NCBI GenBank assembly: GCA_033439265.1 | Contig: JAVTVX010000020.1 | Span: 15,642,001 to 15,706,000 of the forward strand | Source of the DNA: Dillenia suffruticosa | Lineage: Eukaryota; Streptophyta; Magnoliopsida; Dilleniales; Dilleniaceae | Direction of reading: 5' to 3' | Length of the DNA stretch: 64,000 nt | In this document: positions 1-11,291 of the stretch, piece after piece | How the letters are laid out: every line of letters starts with the position of its first letter | Numbering within the stretch: position 1 is the stretch's first letter | Made by a program: the position numbers and the translations under genes | The notes under the pieces: generated by a model | Told to the model about the DNA's origin: nothing | The model's database searches: none | Seen by the model: the letters and a program-made list of their open reading frames with translations, nothing else

Positions 1-410
1 AAACATACAATATCCTGTGGTTGATCGTCTATCTTCTGAATCTCCGGCCCAATCCGCATCACAATATCCTACGATTTGTGAGTTGTTGTTCTTCTTCATC
101 CAAACTCCCATGCCCGGTGTGCCTTTTAGATAATGGAGGATTCTTTCAGTGGCTCTCCAATGCTTTCTTTTTGGCTTGTGCATATGTTGGCTAACTTGAC
201 TCACGGCAAAGGAGATGTCCGGTCTCGTTATGGTGAGGTAGATCAATTTCCCTACAAGCCTTTGATATCTTGGTTCATCCTCATAATCTTCATCATCATC
301 CTTGAGGCCACAAGAGGAGCTAATGGGACTACAAGCGGGCTTGGCACCTAACTTTCCGGTTTCCTGCAAGAGATCAAGTACATACTTCCTTTGTGATAGA
401 ACAAGCCCAT
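1..410 (-). pseudogene. Ty1/copia pol fragment (RT end to RNase H)
   Basis: Read on the minus strand, this encodes the end of a copia reverse transcriptase and the start of RNase H. Recognisable pieces are LLQETGKLGAKP, YLTITRPDI, a HWRA-ERIL-YLKGTPGMG stretch and the CDADWAG RNase H motif. It runs off the window at base 1. It resembles the matching part of Copia-3 (about 22,700-23,115), roughly 85% by eye, more than it resembles Copia-4, so it is a different subfamily copy. At base 410 it stops abruptly and an LTR in the opposite orientation begins. It is too short to be functional. The copia pol identity is firm; which element it came from is not known. Confidence 0.85.
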
Positions 411-869
411 TTGAAAAGAAGGATAACTCAACCCATCTTCATCACCAACCAAGTACATCTACTTAGAAGCCCAAAAATCAGCCTGCATTGTCCAGCAAGC
501 ATGACACATTTGGGCAGCCTTGACCAACCCAAAATACATTCAAAAATAGGCCCAAGGAAGCCCAAAAGTTTGGAGAAAAGTCTAGGAAGCAAACCCAAAT
601 AGCTAGGGGCAGTTTGGGTAGTATATATTTCAACAGTCAAAAAACTAGCTGTTGGAATTCCTTGGGGTTTGAGCTCCAACGGGAATATTACTTTTGAATC
701 ACTATCTACTGGCTATTTTTTCCTTTTCTCTATAAATAGAGCCTTATTGTATCTCCAAAACTCTATGAGAAAAATGCTCTCAAATATGTCCATGTATGCT
801 CTCATTCTTCTTCAATAAAATTCAGAAGTATTCTTCATTTCTTGTACTCTATTTTTTGATATTTCAACA
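411..869 (+). mobile_element. Copia-4-family LTR lacking its first two bases
   Basis: These 459 bases match the 461-bp LTRs of Copia-4 (24,278-24,738 and 28,930-29,390), reversed, from the third base to the terminal CA. I saw one mismatch (G for A near 520). A TATAAATA box lies at 731-738. The first TG is replaced by pol-derived sequence, and the right flank (GGTGTC) is not pol. It is therefore neither a normal solo LTR inserted in that pol nor the end of an element in the same orientation. The near identity to Copia-4 suggests a recent event. Confidence 0.88.
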
Positions 870-1210
870 GGTGTCACCTCTAAATCACAGGAGGGGCGAC
901 TGACGGCTATTCATACCTTTGACGGGGGCATGACAGTAGAGGTATGTGGTTAGAACTGTGAAAATTCGTTTTGTTAGCCTTGCATTGTCCTGGATTGTGC
1001 GGTATGGATGTGTTGGTCTGATGTTAGGATTTGATTTATGTATTGTGAGACCGGGTTGGCCCTATTGTATAGGTAGCAGGTTGATTGCTATATGGGAGAC
1101 CTCTGATATGCGGGAAGATTTTACCCGATTTTCTGTAAAAATATAGTCGGCATTCAGGACAACGGGCGGTTACTCACGATCCCAGTTCGGGGTGTGATAG
1201 ATGTAATTGT
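870..1210 (+). repeat. LTR-like remnant, probable gypsy LTR tail
   Basis: No coding signal is present. The right end (GGGCGGTTACTCACGATCCC then GGTGTGATA) resembles the 3' end of the solo LTR at 11,243-11,286 (GGGCGGCTATTCACAACC, then GGTGTGACA). This suggests the tail of a related long gypsy LTR. The assignment rests only on that similarity. Confidence 0.35.
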
Positions 1211-1740
1211 TTTTATGTCGACACAGTTAGTAACACTTCGATGTGCAATCCTTGCAAAAACAAGTAGAACAGGTCGACATGCTTATTAGAGACATGAATG
1301 TCCTAATGTATTTTTACTCAGTGTGTCAATGTCTAATTAGTGTAAGTCGATGTGTTTCAGAAATTAGTCGATTGTTATTTCAAATTTGTCCACTTGTGAC
1401 CATTCATATCGATATGATTGAGTGTGTGTCAATATGTGATACGTCGGGTCGACAAGGACAGTTAGACAGGTCGATATGTATGTGGATAGAACGAATTGGT
1501 CGACACAGTGTTTATAATTTGTAGACCTGCTATGCAGGTCAATATGTTATCAAGTCAGGTCGACATGAATTATAGACTTCTAAATTTTCTTGCTATTTTT
1601 TTAATCATCTTGAACTATTTTCTTTTATTCTATCATTATCAAAACTCTACTATGTCAATATTCTCCTCCTTTTTTATGATGACAAAACTCCTAATGCGTA
1701 ACCTATAGCTCTAATCCATTTGAATTCAAGCTATAGTCTT
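1211..1740 (-). repeat. LTR-like remnant rich in GTCGACAT-type motifs
   Basis: Variants of GTCGACAT or TCGATATG recur about a dozen times between 1,218 and 1,566. On the minus strand a purine run AAAAAAGGAGGAGAA (about 1,660-1,675), preceded by a TTTTGTCATCAT sequence, looks like the polypurine tract and LTR start of a copia element, perhaps SIRE/Maximus-like. No long reading frame supports it. The element type is a guess from the tract layout. Confidence 0.3.
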
Positions 1741-1744
1741 GAAA

Positions 1745-2281
1745 CAACATCACCTTAAACACTTTTGAGATAAGTTTGGAATCTAACTCTCCAGCAAACA
1801 GCCCCTGAAATAACCAACTGCCTCCTACTTGATATCACTCGGATCAGAGATTCTAGTGCCACCCTCACAAACCAAAGAACAGTGGAATTAGAGTTATGCC
1901 TCCGACAAACTAAATTGAAAAAGAAAGTGGTTTCCGATCCCCCAGCCGAAGCTTTCAAATCCTCACTTTCTAACTCAACATACTTTCCTTCATATCCAAA
2001 AGTATATATTACTAAGCGGCAGCTGACCTCTCAGCCTCCCCCAACTTGCGCCCATCACCAAACAACATCTCACATTGATCTGTACCAGACTCTCTCGGCT
2101 CTCCTTAACTCGAGTAGATAAGTTACTATAATCCTATCAATTCAGTTGCCTTAACTTTAGCTTCAAACCCTTTACCTTCCTATATAAGCGATACATCGGA
2201 GTGCCATAGTAAGCCTTATTCCATGCCTCCAAAACAATCTGCTAATATTGAGAGTACTTCATCCAAAACTCAAAGAACTTG
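1745..2281 (-). pseudogene. L1-like LINE ORF2, linker and start of RT region
   Basis: The minus-strand translation gives pieces typical of plant L1 ORF2 between endonuclease and reverse transcriptase: KFFEFWMKY, then a WNKAYYGTPMYRL stretch followed by KVKGLKLKLRQLN (about 2,150-2,260). After frameshifts come GTRISDPSDIK and EAVGYFRGCLLES (about 1,790-1,870). Several stops and frameshifts make it dead. Its right edge at 2,281 is the target duplication ACTTG of the solo LTR. The LINE continues at 11,287, also with ACTTG, into the same ORF2 upstream part. It breaks off near 1,745, so the polymerase core and 3' end are missing. Confidence 0.75.
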
Positions 2282-2500
2282 TGAAACACCGACAACTCAG
2301 TGTACTCATTATTGTACTCATCTTCGTTTTATATATGTTATTACTCATATTCTATGTAGAAAATCCACTAAGAAATTTTTCCGTTAAAACTACTTTTGAA
2401 AATTTTCGACTCAATCGCCAGAAATTCAAGATTTCCAAAATGATCACCGATAATCCAATAATAATGAGGATGACTCTAGAGTGTATAGGAATCTCAAATT

Positions 2501-2957
2501 TGTTGAAATAAAAGAGAACTAAGTGTGGTTAGCATAGGCCCCAATTCAAACCAAGTTTAAGCTCATCCATGAGATGTATTTGGCCCGTTCCCTATGGGTT
2601 TTTTAGTCCTCAAAAAGGGCATAGTTAAGCCCCTAAAAGAAACCCAAAATGGGCCCTAAAAAGGGCAAAACGGCTAGTTCTTTTGAACTAGCCGTTGCAC
2701 TGTATAACAGCCATAAAAATGGCTGTTATACAGTGATTTTGGGGTCAGAAATCTGTCCCCAATGTCCCCCAACGGATCCTTGAGTTTTTGGGGTCTTTTT
2801 CCCTCTCTTTCACAAGTAATTATCTCTATAAATAGGAGCTTGTATGGGTTGTTCTATCCATGAAAAAAACAATGCTCTCATTGTGCACTCTTTCTTCAAA
2901 TAAAGTTCTTTAAGTTTTCATTCAATCCTAGTTGCTTAATAGCTTGAAATCTCAACA
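2501..2957 (+). repeat. Copia-1 5' LTR
   Basis: A 457-bp LTR beginning TGTTGAAATAAAAG and ending ATCTCAACA. A TATAAATA box lies at 2,827-2,834, and two adjacent perfect hairpins sit about 90 bp upstream of it. The last A is also the first base of the gag ATG, so gag begins exactly at the LTR/primer-site junction. Confidence 0.96.
2669..2735 (+). promoter_or_regulatory. Twin perfect hairpins in Copia-1 U3
   Basis: Hairpin one is AACGGCTAGTTC (2,669-2,680), a TTTT loop, then its exact complement (2,685-2,696). Hairpin two has a 17-bp arm (2,698-2,714), an AAAA loop and a perfect complementary arm (2,719-2,735). They lie upstream of the TATA box, where LTR enhancers usually sit. AACGG/CCGTT is also the core of plant MYB sites. 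A regulatory role is inferred. Confidence 0.6.
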
Positions 2958-5900
2958 TGGTATCAGAGCAGGCAACGATACCTTCCTCTTCCGGTCTTAA
3001 TGACCCTCCACCACAAATTAGCACCTCAATGTTCACCTCCTTACTTCTAGATTCCACAAACTACAATGCTTGGCAAGATACCATCAAGAGGTCCCTAAAC
3101 TTCTTCAACCTTGAAAATCATATCTTTGAAGAACCTCTTGATGAAGCCAATCCATTATTCAGAATATGGAAGAAGAAAGACGATCAAGTGGTGGTGCTCC
3201 TTCAAATGTCTCTTGACAAAACTCACAAGGCTATGGTCACATGTATTCCCAACGCAAGAGCATTATGGGAGCAAATGCAATCGTTATATGGTCAAGAATC
3301 CAACACCGGAAGAATCTTTGAGCTGAAAAGGAAGATCTTCAAAATTCAAAAAGGAGGTAAATCCATACCCGAATACTTTGGAGAATATAGGGATCTATGG
3401 AATGAACTCAATCTCTTGAGGCCTCCTACTATAAATCTCAAGACCATTCTTCAAAGGAACGATGAAGATATGACCTTTGGTCTACTCATGGGTCTTGGAG
3501 ATGAATATGCTCCAATTCGTCAAGAGATTCTTCGAATGAAGGTCTTTCCTTCATTTCAAGAAGTCCAATTCATGGTGCAAAGAACAGAGACTAGCTTAAG
3601 GCTTGAAGAATCTACCAAGCTTAAATCCGACTCTCAAGCCTTCCAAGCTGTCCACGAAGAGCATCCGGCCAACAACACTCAAAACTTTGCAAAAAGAGAC
3701 ATTTGCCCACATTGCAAGAAGTCCGGCCATAAGAAAGAAAAATGCTGGTTCCTACACCCACATTTGAGGCCGAAATATGCTAGGAAAAATCCGGAATCAT
3801 CTTCAAATGCTCAACAAGTGTCTCAAGTGGCAGCACTCGAATCCAAGATGGAGGAGATGCATAAGGAATTCAAACGACTTGTTGGGCAGATTAGTCACCA
3901 TTCTGGTAATTCCTTATCTTCATCTATTTCCAATTCTTGGCTCATAGATTCCGGATGTGACGATCATATGGTAAAAGATAAAAACAAAATCAACAAGTTT
4001 ATTCCCTTGACCAATCATAAATTAGTTAAAGTAGCTAATGGTCATAAGTTAAAAGTTGATCACTTAGGAGAAATTGAACTATTTGGGAGAAAGACTAAAG
4101 TTTTATATGTTCCAAATTTCAATTCAAACTTACTTTCTATTAGCAAGATAACCAAAGAGCAAGATTGCAAAGCTATTTTTGATCCTAACCAAGTACTATT
4201 TCAGGATCGCAAAACGAACAATTTGATTGGCAAGGGAACTAGGAGGAACAACCTCTATTACTTGGATCAAGAGAACCGAGCTTTTGCTGTCCGAAACATA
4301 TCCTCCTCTTTATGGCATGAACGTCTAGGGCATCCTGGAAACCTAGCTTTGAAACGCCTATTTCCGAATAGTGAACTAGAAGATAGGCATTGCAAAGCTT
4401 GTGTACTTGGAAAACAAACCAAAGTGTATTATCCCATTTCTGAAACAATATATAAAGAGGCTTTTGAATTAGTTCATTCAGATGTTTGGACCTCTCCTTT
4501 AGTCTCCCATAATGGTTTTAGATACTTTGTGACATTCATAGATCACAAAACTAGATACACTTGGGTTTATCTCTTAGTTAACAAATCTGAAGTATTTGAG
4601 GCATTCAAGAGCTACTATAGATACATAACAAAGCAATTTAATGCTAACCTAAAGATGTTTAGGTCTGATCATGGAGGGGAATTCACTAGCCTTGAGTTTG
4701 AAAAATTTCTAAAGGAAAAAGGGATCATTCATCAAAAGTCTTGTGTGTACACTCCTCAACAAAATGGAATAGCCGAGAGAAAGAATAGGCATCTCTTGGA
4801 GACAGCTAGATCTATGATGTTTCACTCAAACTTACCTAAGGAATATTTGAATGAGGCCATTAAGACCGCTGCTCACCTTATAAACCTCATGCCATCCCAA
4901 ATCCTAGGAGGAAAGTCACCCCTAGAACTACTTCTTGGAAAGAGACCTAGCATTGATCATTTAAGAGTTTTTGGTTGTGTTTGCTATGTCCACATTCCTA
5001 GTCATCTTAGGAGCAAACTAGATGCCAAGGGAAGAAAATGCATCTTTCTAGGATATTCCTCTTTTGAAAAAGGCTATAAATGTTATGATCCTCTAACCAA
5101 GAAACTATACACATCCAAGGATGTGATATTTGTGGAAAATGAGCCTTATTTTGCAGGTCAAAGAAGAGAAGATCAAACCAAAGAAAACTACCAGCAAGAA
5201 CAATGGAATGTGATTCTGCCAAAAATCAATGAAGTTCCTGCCGAAAGCAATGAAGAAACTCACCAAAATGATCCAACTCAAGGGAACCCGTCACCCTCTC
5301 ATTCAGATCATGAAATAGAAGAAGATCAAGAGGAAGGACACTCAGACTCAGGGGGAGCTCTTGATACGGCCGAAGAGCATGAGGAGCAGTCTATGGATGA
5401 ACCCCCTCCTCCTCTTCGAAGATCTACAAGACTTAGACTTCCTCCCTCGGAATGGATCAATAGAAGGGTCTATTTTAACTCCAAGGTGACTACTCATCCA
5501 ATTTCTCAATACTACTCAATATCTAACATGTCTTGCAGTCACCAAAGATTCATCAAGAACATAGACCTTCACCAAGAGCCTAGAACATTTGAGGAGGCAA
5601 AGGATCAACCTCATTGGGTTCAAGCAATGAAGAATGAGTTGGATGCTTTGGCTAAAAATAACACTTGGGAAGTGACCTCTCTACCAAAGGGAAAAAGAGC
5701 TGTGGGATGCAAATGGATATTCAAGATCAAACACAAGAGTGATGGAAGCATAGATAGATTCAAGGCAAGATTGGTGGCCAAGGGCTTCACTCAATCATAT
5801 GGCATAGACTACAAGGAAACGTTTGCACCCGTGGCCAAGATGAACACCATCCGTGTCCTTCTCTCTCTTGCTATAAATCACTCGTGACCATTATTTCAAA

Positions 5901-7135
5901 TGGATGTTGCAAACGCTTTTTTACAAGGAGATTTGGAAGAAGAGGTGTACATGGAAGTGCCCCCTGGTTTCTCCCATCGTGACAACAAAGTTTGCAAACT
6001 AAAGAAGGCAATATATGGCCTCAAGCAATCACCTAGAGCATGGTATGGAAAACTTAGCACTACTCTCCTTGAACATGGTTTTAAGAAATGCGTTAGTGAT
6101 TTATCCTTATTTGTCAAGAACCTAGGAGAAAATACCATTATCATTCTTGTTTATGTAGATGATATAATTATAACAGGAAATGATATGAATCTCATTAACA
6201 AAGTTAGAACTTTTCTTCAAACTAAGTTTGACATCAAGGATCTAGGGAAACTAAAATACTTCCTAGGGATAGAACTTGCCTATTGTTCCAATGGGCTTGT
6301 TCTATCACAAAGAAAGTATGCTCTTGACCTTTTGCAGGAGACGGGAAAACTAGGTGCCAAACCAGTTTGTGGTCCGGTAAGCACATCCTTAAGCCACAAA
6401 GATGATGAGGAGATTTATGAAGATAAGCAACGATATCAAAGACTTGTTGGAAGATTGATCTACCTAACCATCACTAGACCAGACATCTCTTATGCCGTTG
6501 GGCAAGTTAGCCAGCACATGCATCAACCAAAGAAGAAGCATTGGAGGGCCATTGAAAGAATTCTTCTCTACCTAAAGGGAACTCCAGGAATGGGAATTCA
6601 AATGAAGAAGAACGAATCTTCTCAAATCATAGGGTTCTGTGATGCAGATTGGGCTGGTGATTCAGAAGATAGGAGATCGACTTCAGGGTATTGCATGTTT
6701 GTTGGAGGGAATCTTGTTGCTTGGAAAAGCAAAAAACAGCATGTGGTATCAAGATCAAGTGCGGAAGCGGAATATAGAGCCATGGCAACCGCTACAAGTG
6801 AAGTCGTGTGGTTGAAAGCCTTGATTGAAGAATTAGGGTTCATAGTCCCTACTCCAATCTCCCTACATTGTGATAACCAATCAGCCATTCACATCGCCTC
6901 AAACCCGGTTTTTCATGAAAGGACAAAGCACATTGAGGTGGATTGTCACTTTGTGAGGCAAAAGGTTGAAGAGAAGCTCATCACTCCAAGATTCACTAAA
7001 AGCGATGATCAAATTGCCGACATCCTCACCAAGCCTGGGACCGCCAATCATATACAAAGAAACTTGGTCAAGTTAGGTGTTATAGATACATACACACCCA
7101 ACTTGAGGGGGAGTGTTGAAATAAAAGAGAACTAA
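2957..7135 (+). pseudogene. Copia-1 gag-pol polyprotein with one nonsense codon
   Basis: A single frame encodes capsid, protease, integrase, RT and RNase H. Landmarks by residue: gag start MVSEQ at 1; CCHC knuckle CPHCKKSGHKKEKC near 250; protease WLIDSGCDDH near 327; integrase HSDVW near 507, SDHGGEF, then QQNGIAERKNRHLLE; RT KARLVAKGFTQ near 934 and YVDD near 1,065; RNase H CDADWAG and SRSSAEAEYRAM. The reading frame is interrupted once, by TGA at 5,885-5,887 inside RT, where related copies have Trp (TGG). Downstream codons 5,888-7,135 stay in the same frame, so this is a point change, not a frameshift. The frame ends 22 bases into the 3' LTR, and the second half lacks its own credible start. 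Confidence 0.95.
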
Positions 7136-7570
7136 GTGTGGTTAGCATAGGCCCCAATTCAAGCCAAGTTTAAGCCCATCCATGAGATGTATTTGGCCCG
7201 TTCCCTATGGGTTTTTTAGTCCTCAAAAAGGACATAGTTAAGCCCCTAAAAGAAGCCCAAAATGGGCCCTAAAAAGGGCAAAACGGCTAGTTCTTTTGAA
7301 CTAGCCGTTGCACTGTATAACAGCCATAAAAATGGCTGTTATACAGTGATTTTGGGGTCAGAAATCTGTCCCCAATGTCCCCCAACGGATCCTTGAGTCT
7401 TTGGGGTCTTTTTCCCTCTCTTTCACAAGTAATTATCTCTATAAATAGGAGCTTGTATGGGTTGTTCTATCCATGAAAAAAACAATGCTCTCATTGTGCA
7501 CTCTTTCTTCAAATAAAGTTCTTTAAGTTTTCATTCAATCCTAGTTGCTTGATAGCTTGAAATCTCAACA
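7114..7570 (+). repeat. Copia-1 3' LTR
   Basis: The same 457-bp LTR as at 2,501-2,957 with six transitions. The twin hairpins recur at 7,282-7,348, unchanged, and the TATA box at 7,440-7,447. A purine tract immediately precedes it. Confidence 0.96.
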
Positions 7571-10500
7571 AAATTTTGGTAAATCTTATTTCTTAGAGTT
7601 AAATCGTAATTTTTTTGAAAAATCACCGGTAAAACCCCTACTAATTCAAATGTCTCGAAAAGGTTAAACGATCACGTTTTGACGCGAAATAAATTAAATT
7701 AGGCCTAATACAAGGTTTTGGGTCTAACTTAAAATTATGAAAATTTTTGGGGTCAAAATAAAATTTTTATAAGTCAAGAGACTCATTTGAAATTAATAAA
7801 AACTTAGAAGAAATAAGAAACTAATGAAGTTGTGGTATAAGTGATGATTAAGGTTTTTTATTGGTTTGTTACTAGATATTAATTATTGATAAATGGAGTG
7901 AGAGAAAATGATTTTTGGGTTTGAACAAAATGATCCAATGGTGAGAAATAAACCTTGAAATGATCAATGGTGGAGATTGAAACAAATTAGCACAAGTGCT
8001 CTCTTCTCCAAAACCGTGAACAAACAAGATGTAGAGAGGGAGATGATGAGTGGCCGGATGATGTAAAGGAGATAAGAAATTGTTGGTTCTTTGAGAAGTA
8101 AATCCAATGGTGGAAATTGAGTTGAAGTAAGATGAATTAATTTGGGCCCTTGAATTGAGTTAGTAGGAGACAAGATACTATTCATTGAGTGAGATATATG
8201 GGTTTTCTTGAAAACATACCAATGGTAAGGATTTGGCTTGGATTGGATCAAAATTGTGAGCTTTTGGATCTTGGTAGATGGGAGACATTCAATTAATGAA
8301 GACTTGATTTGTAGTTTAAGAAAAGAAATTGTAGTATGGGAAAGAGTGAGAAACTATGAGCCTGTTGTGTGAGAGAATGAGTTTTTGCTTGTGATCAAGA
8401 AAATCCAATGGCCTAGATTTGACCTTGAAAATGTTGATGGCTAGGATTGGATGGGGCAAATTAAATAAACAAACACTTCTTCTTCTTCCAAACCATGAGA
8501 TGATTCAAGCCAAAGAACACAAAAACTCTCTCTAGTGTTCTCTCAAAACCGTGAGCTTCATGGTAGGGAAATTCAAAATTTTTCTACTACACTATCCTAA
8601 AATTTTTACATAGAACAATTTCTCACAAACCCAATTACAACATATCCAAAATTGGAGTAAAAGGAAGAGTCTTACATGGTGAAGATTTCAAGAGAGCCGA
8701 GAGCAACTCTATTGAAGAAAGGTTTGATTTCTTCAAACACCACTTTGAGATTTTTGTATAGGTTCATCTCCCTCAAACCCTAATATAATATACTTTGTTT
8801 TGGAGTCAAAAGAAGGAGGCTAACTTAATGAACTTATGTTGACCAAGAGCTAGAAGCAAGGGAGAGATGGAGATCTTGTGAAGAGAAATCTTGATTGGGC
8901 TTGAAACATCCAAATTTAAGATAAAAAAAAAATTTACACTTTGCTGAAATTTGAAACCTTGTATGAATGTGTTAATGTGATATTTTTAGCATATTTTTAT
9001 AACCTAAAGTCTAGAAGGACCCAAGTGAACCATGAGAAATGTGTGCAAAAAAATTCAAACTTGTGTTAGCCAAGAATTTAGATAAAAGCAATGTGATTAG
9101 GGAGCTGGAAAATTGTCCTACATTTTGTGAATCGTGTGTGCAGAGATTTGAATGAGATTATGAGTACGTAATTGTACTTGTTGGTTGAAAAACAAGGTAT
9201 TTGTTGGCTGAAATCAAAGAGATGTTGTTGTGCAAGAAGATTAACTTAAAGGCCAAGGGATGTAGTTTAATATATGCAGAATTTTTGTGCAAGTGGTGAT
9301 GAATTTGTGTGTGTGAGCATGTATAGTTGTGTATGTGTGCTAAAGTGATGAGAAAAAATGTGTAGTAGTTTGGTGAGTAGCCAAAAATGTAAGGAAAACG
9401 TATGGGCATGTGTATGTGTGTTGATTGTAGAATGTGAAATCGTATGAAGGAGTGATGAATCCAATTAATGTGGTTGTATGCAGAATTTTAGAGGATGAAT
9501 TATACAATCTGCAATTTGAATGCGGACTGTTTTGAATATACAAGTGGATAGAATATGGAAGTGATGTTTTGGTGGTTTAAAGTGGCATTGTTTTATTAGA
9601 AAGGTATGGGAAACATTGAGACCGAGGATACATGCATGAGAAAAATGCGCATTTTAAGGTTTGAAATGCACAATGTGTAAAAGGGAATTGAAACCTTAAA
9701 CATGCAAAAAATTTTTAAACTTGTGGGATGAATTGTGTGACTTTGGAAATGAGCATTGAAGTTATTGGTTGGTTAGTGAGACAAGGGGATAGCATGTGTA
9801 TACATTAGAAGCCTATCTGTGACGTCCTAAGCCTTGAGCCTAGGCAAAAAATTAATTAAGAATACAATTTAACATAGTGTTTTTCAATTTTATGACACAA
9901 ATTATGTATATTTTGTATTGCCATTGTAATGACACGCTTGGTGACCAAGCAAGGAAAGCACACTTCATACAATTGTGGTGAATTTTAAGGAGTGAATACC
10001 CTCCTGTATAAGTGAATGGAATTTTGACGCTATGTTCTTGATTGAACAAAAATACATGTTTTATAGTTTTTCAAAATGATATTTTATGACATGTGTGAAA
10101 GTATGAGATTTGGTTTATATTTTATAAATACTTCTCTTTGTGATCATTGAAATATCTCAAATGATTGATTCAAATGATATGCATCCATGAATTATGTTGA
10201 AATGATACTCTTTGAAAATTTGATATAACTTATATGCTTCCATTACATTGGTACACTGATTTGAAATGGTTTAATTGAAATATGTGGGTCGGACATCTAC
10301 TTATGATGTGATGATGTGATGATATCCTTGGTGGACTACCGTAGCTACGAAGGGCGTTTGTAGAGGCACCCATTGTGTCCGAATACGCTTCTACAAAAGG
10401 TATCCCCAAACGTTATATGTATAGTTGCAGCCGGTTGAACCAAATCGGGGAGGACATGTGTAACACCACTGTCTAGCACCGGGTGGGATTCTATACATGA

Positions 10501-11291
10501 TTGATTATGTATGTGCGCATAGACACGGATTAGCCCTTGGTGTGGCTTGTGGCCAACATTGGGGTATAGAGCTAAATGTTTTTATACTTGTATATAAACC
10601 CCAATGTGCCTGTCATTGGTCACGGTAGACTATTGTCTGGAATATTTTATTGCCAAATTCTAAATGATTTTCGAAATATAAAGGGATACATATATTGCTA
10701 TTATGATGTATGATACATGATCACTTGATTTGTAGAAATGTCATGCTCGATATATAATATCATTATGTTTTAAAAATGTGATTTGACATTCCGTGTTCAC
10801 ACCTACTATTAATAACATAATATCGATCCTCTCACTCACTGAGTATTTTCCTTAATACTCACCTCTCACTTTCCTATGATGACAGACGTGACAAGGAGAC
10901 GTGTCAAGACACTTTCGACACACTTAACATATATTTTGGAGACGTCAAGTTTTAGGTATGGTATCAACCATTCTTCCACGATGAAAGTTGATGATGTATA
11001 CTTGAGGTTCATAGAATAACAATGTATATTTTATAGGATGACTATAATTATGTTATTGTAAAAATGTAAATTGACACTCTCGAACTCATTTTATAATCAT
11101 GCATTGAGGCACAGTGTTGCATTTTAAATTTCTCTTACTTAGGAAATTATATTTTGAGAAAAAATAGGTTTTAAACAGGTGAAGATATTAGCATTGCATT
11201 GTTTCGATATGTGTATCTTGTGATGGGTAGCATACGGGTTAATGGGCGGCTATTCACAACCTTCGATTGAGGATCGTGGTGTGACAACTTG

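Larger units (their letters stand above)
2501..7570 (+). mobile_element. Copia-1: complete Ty1/copia LTR retrotransposon
   Basis: The element is 5,070 bp, flanked by a perfect 5-bp duplication AAATT (2,496-2,500 and 7,571-7,575), inside the long solo LTR. Order: LTR 2,501-2,957, primer site TGGTATCAGAGC 2,958-2,969 (initiator-Met tRNA type), gag-pol 2,957-7,135, polypurine tract TTGAGGGGGAG ending at 7,113, LTR 7,114-7,570. The two 457-bp LTRs differ at six positions, all transitions (about 1.3%). The gag-pol frame has one nonsense codon, so this copy is probably not autonomous as it stands. Confidence 0.97.
2282..11286 (+). mobile_element. Long solo LTR of a Ty3/gypsy element, split by Copia-1
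   Basis: The sequence starts TGAAACACC and ends GGTGTGACA, so it has imperfect inverted termini. It is flanked by a perfect 5-bp duplication ACTTG (2,277-2,281 and 11,287-11,291) lying in LINE ORF2. Removing Copia-1 (2,501-7,570) and its extra AAATT leaves about 3,930 bases with no gag-pol. A block CTCACTCACTGAGTATTTTC (about 10,830-10,850) has a counterpart in the Tekay-like right LTR (35,478-35,490, reversed), which supports gypsy identity and plus orientation. An internal TGTGACGTCC at about 9,812 could be a second LTR start, so a composite cannot be excluded. Confidence 0.7.

Noticed and set aside
2958-2969. tRNA gene fragment at TGGTATCAGAGC
   Set aside because: It is the primer-binding site next to the LTR, complementary to the initiator-Met tRNA end, not a tRNA gene. 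The same applies at 15,114, 28,919 and 31,554.
9812-11286. A separate solo LTR beginning TGTGACGTCC
   Set aside because: No duplication matches its flanks (TATC against ACTTG), whereas 2,282-11,286 has a perfect ACTTG pair, so the longer unit is preferred.
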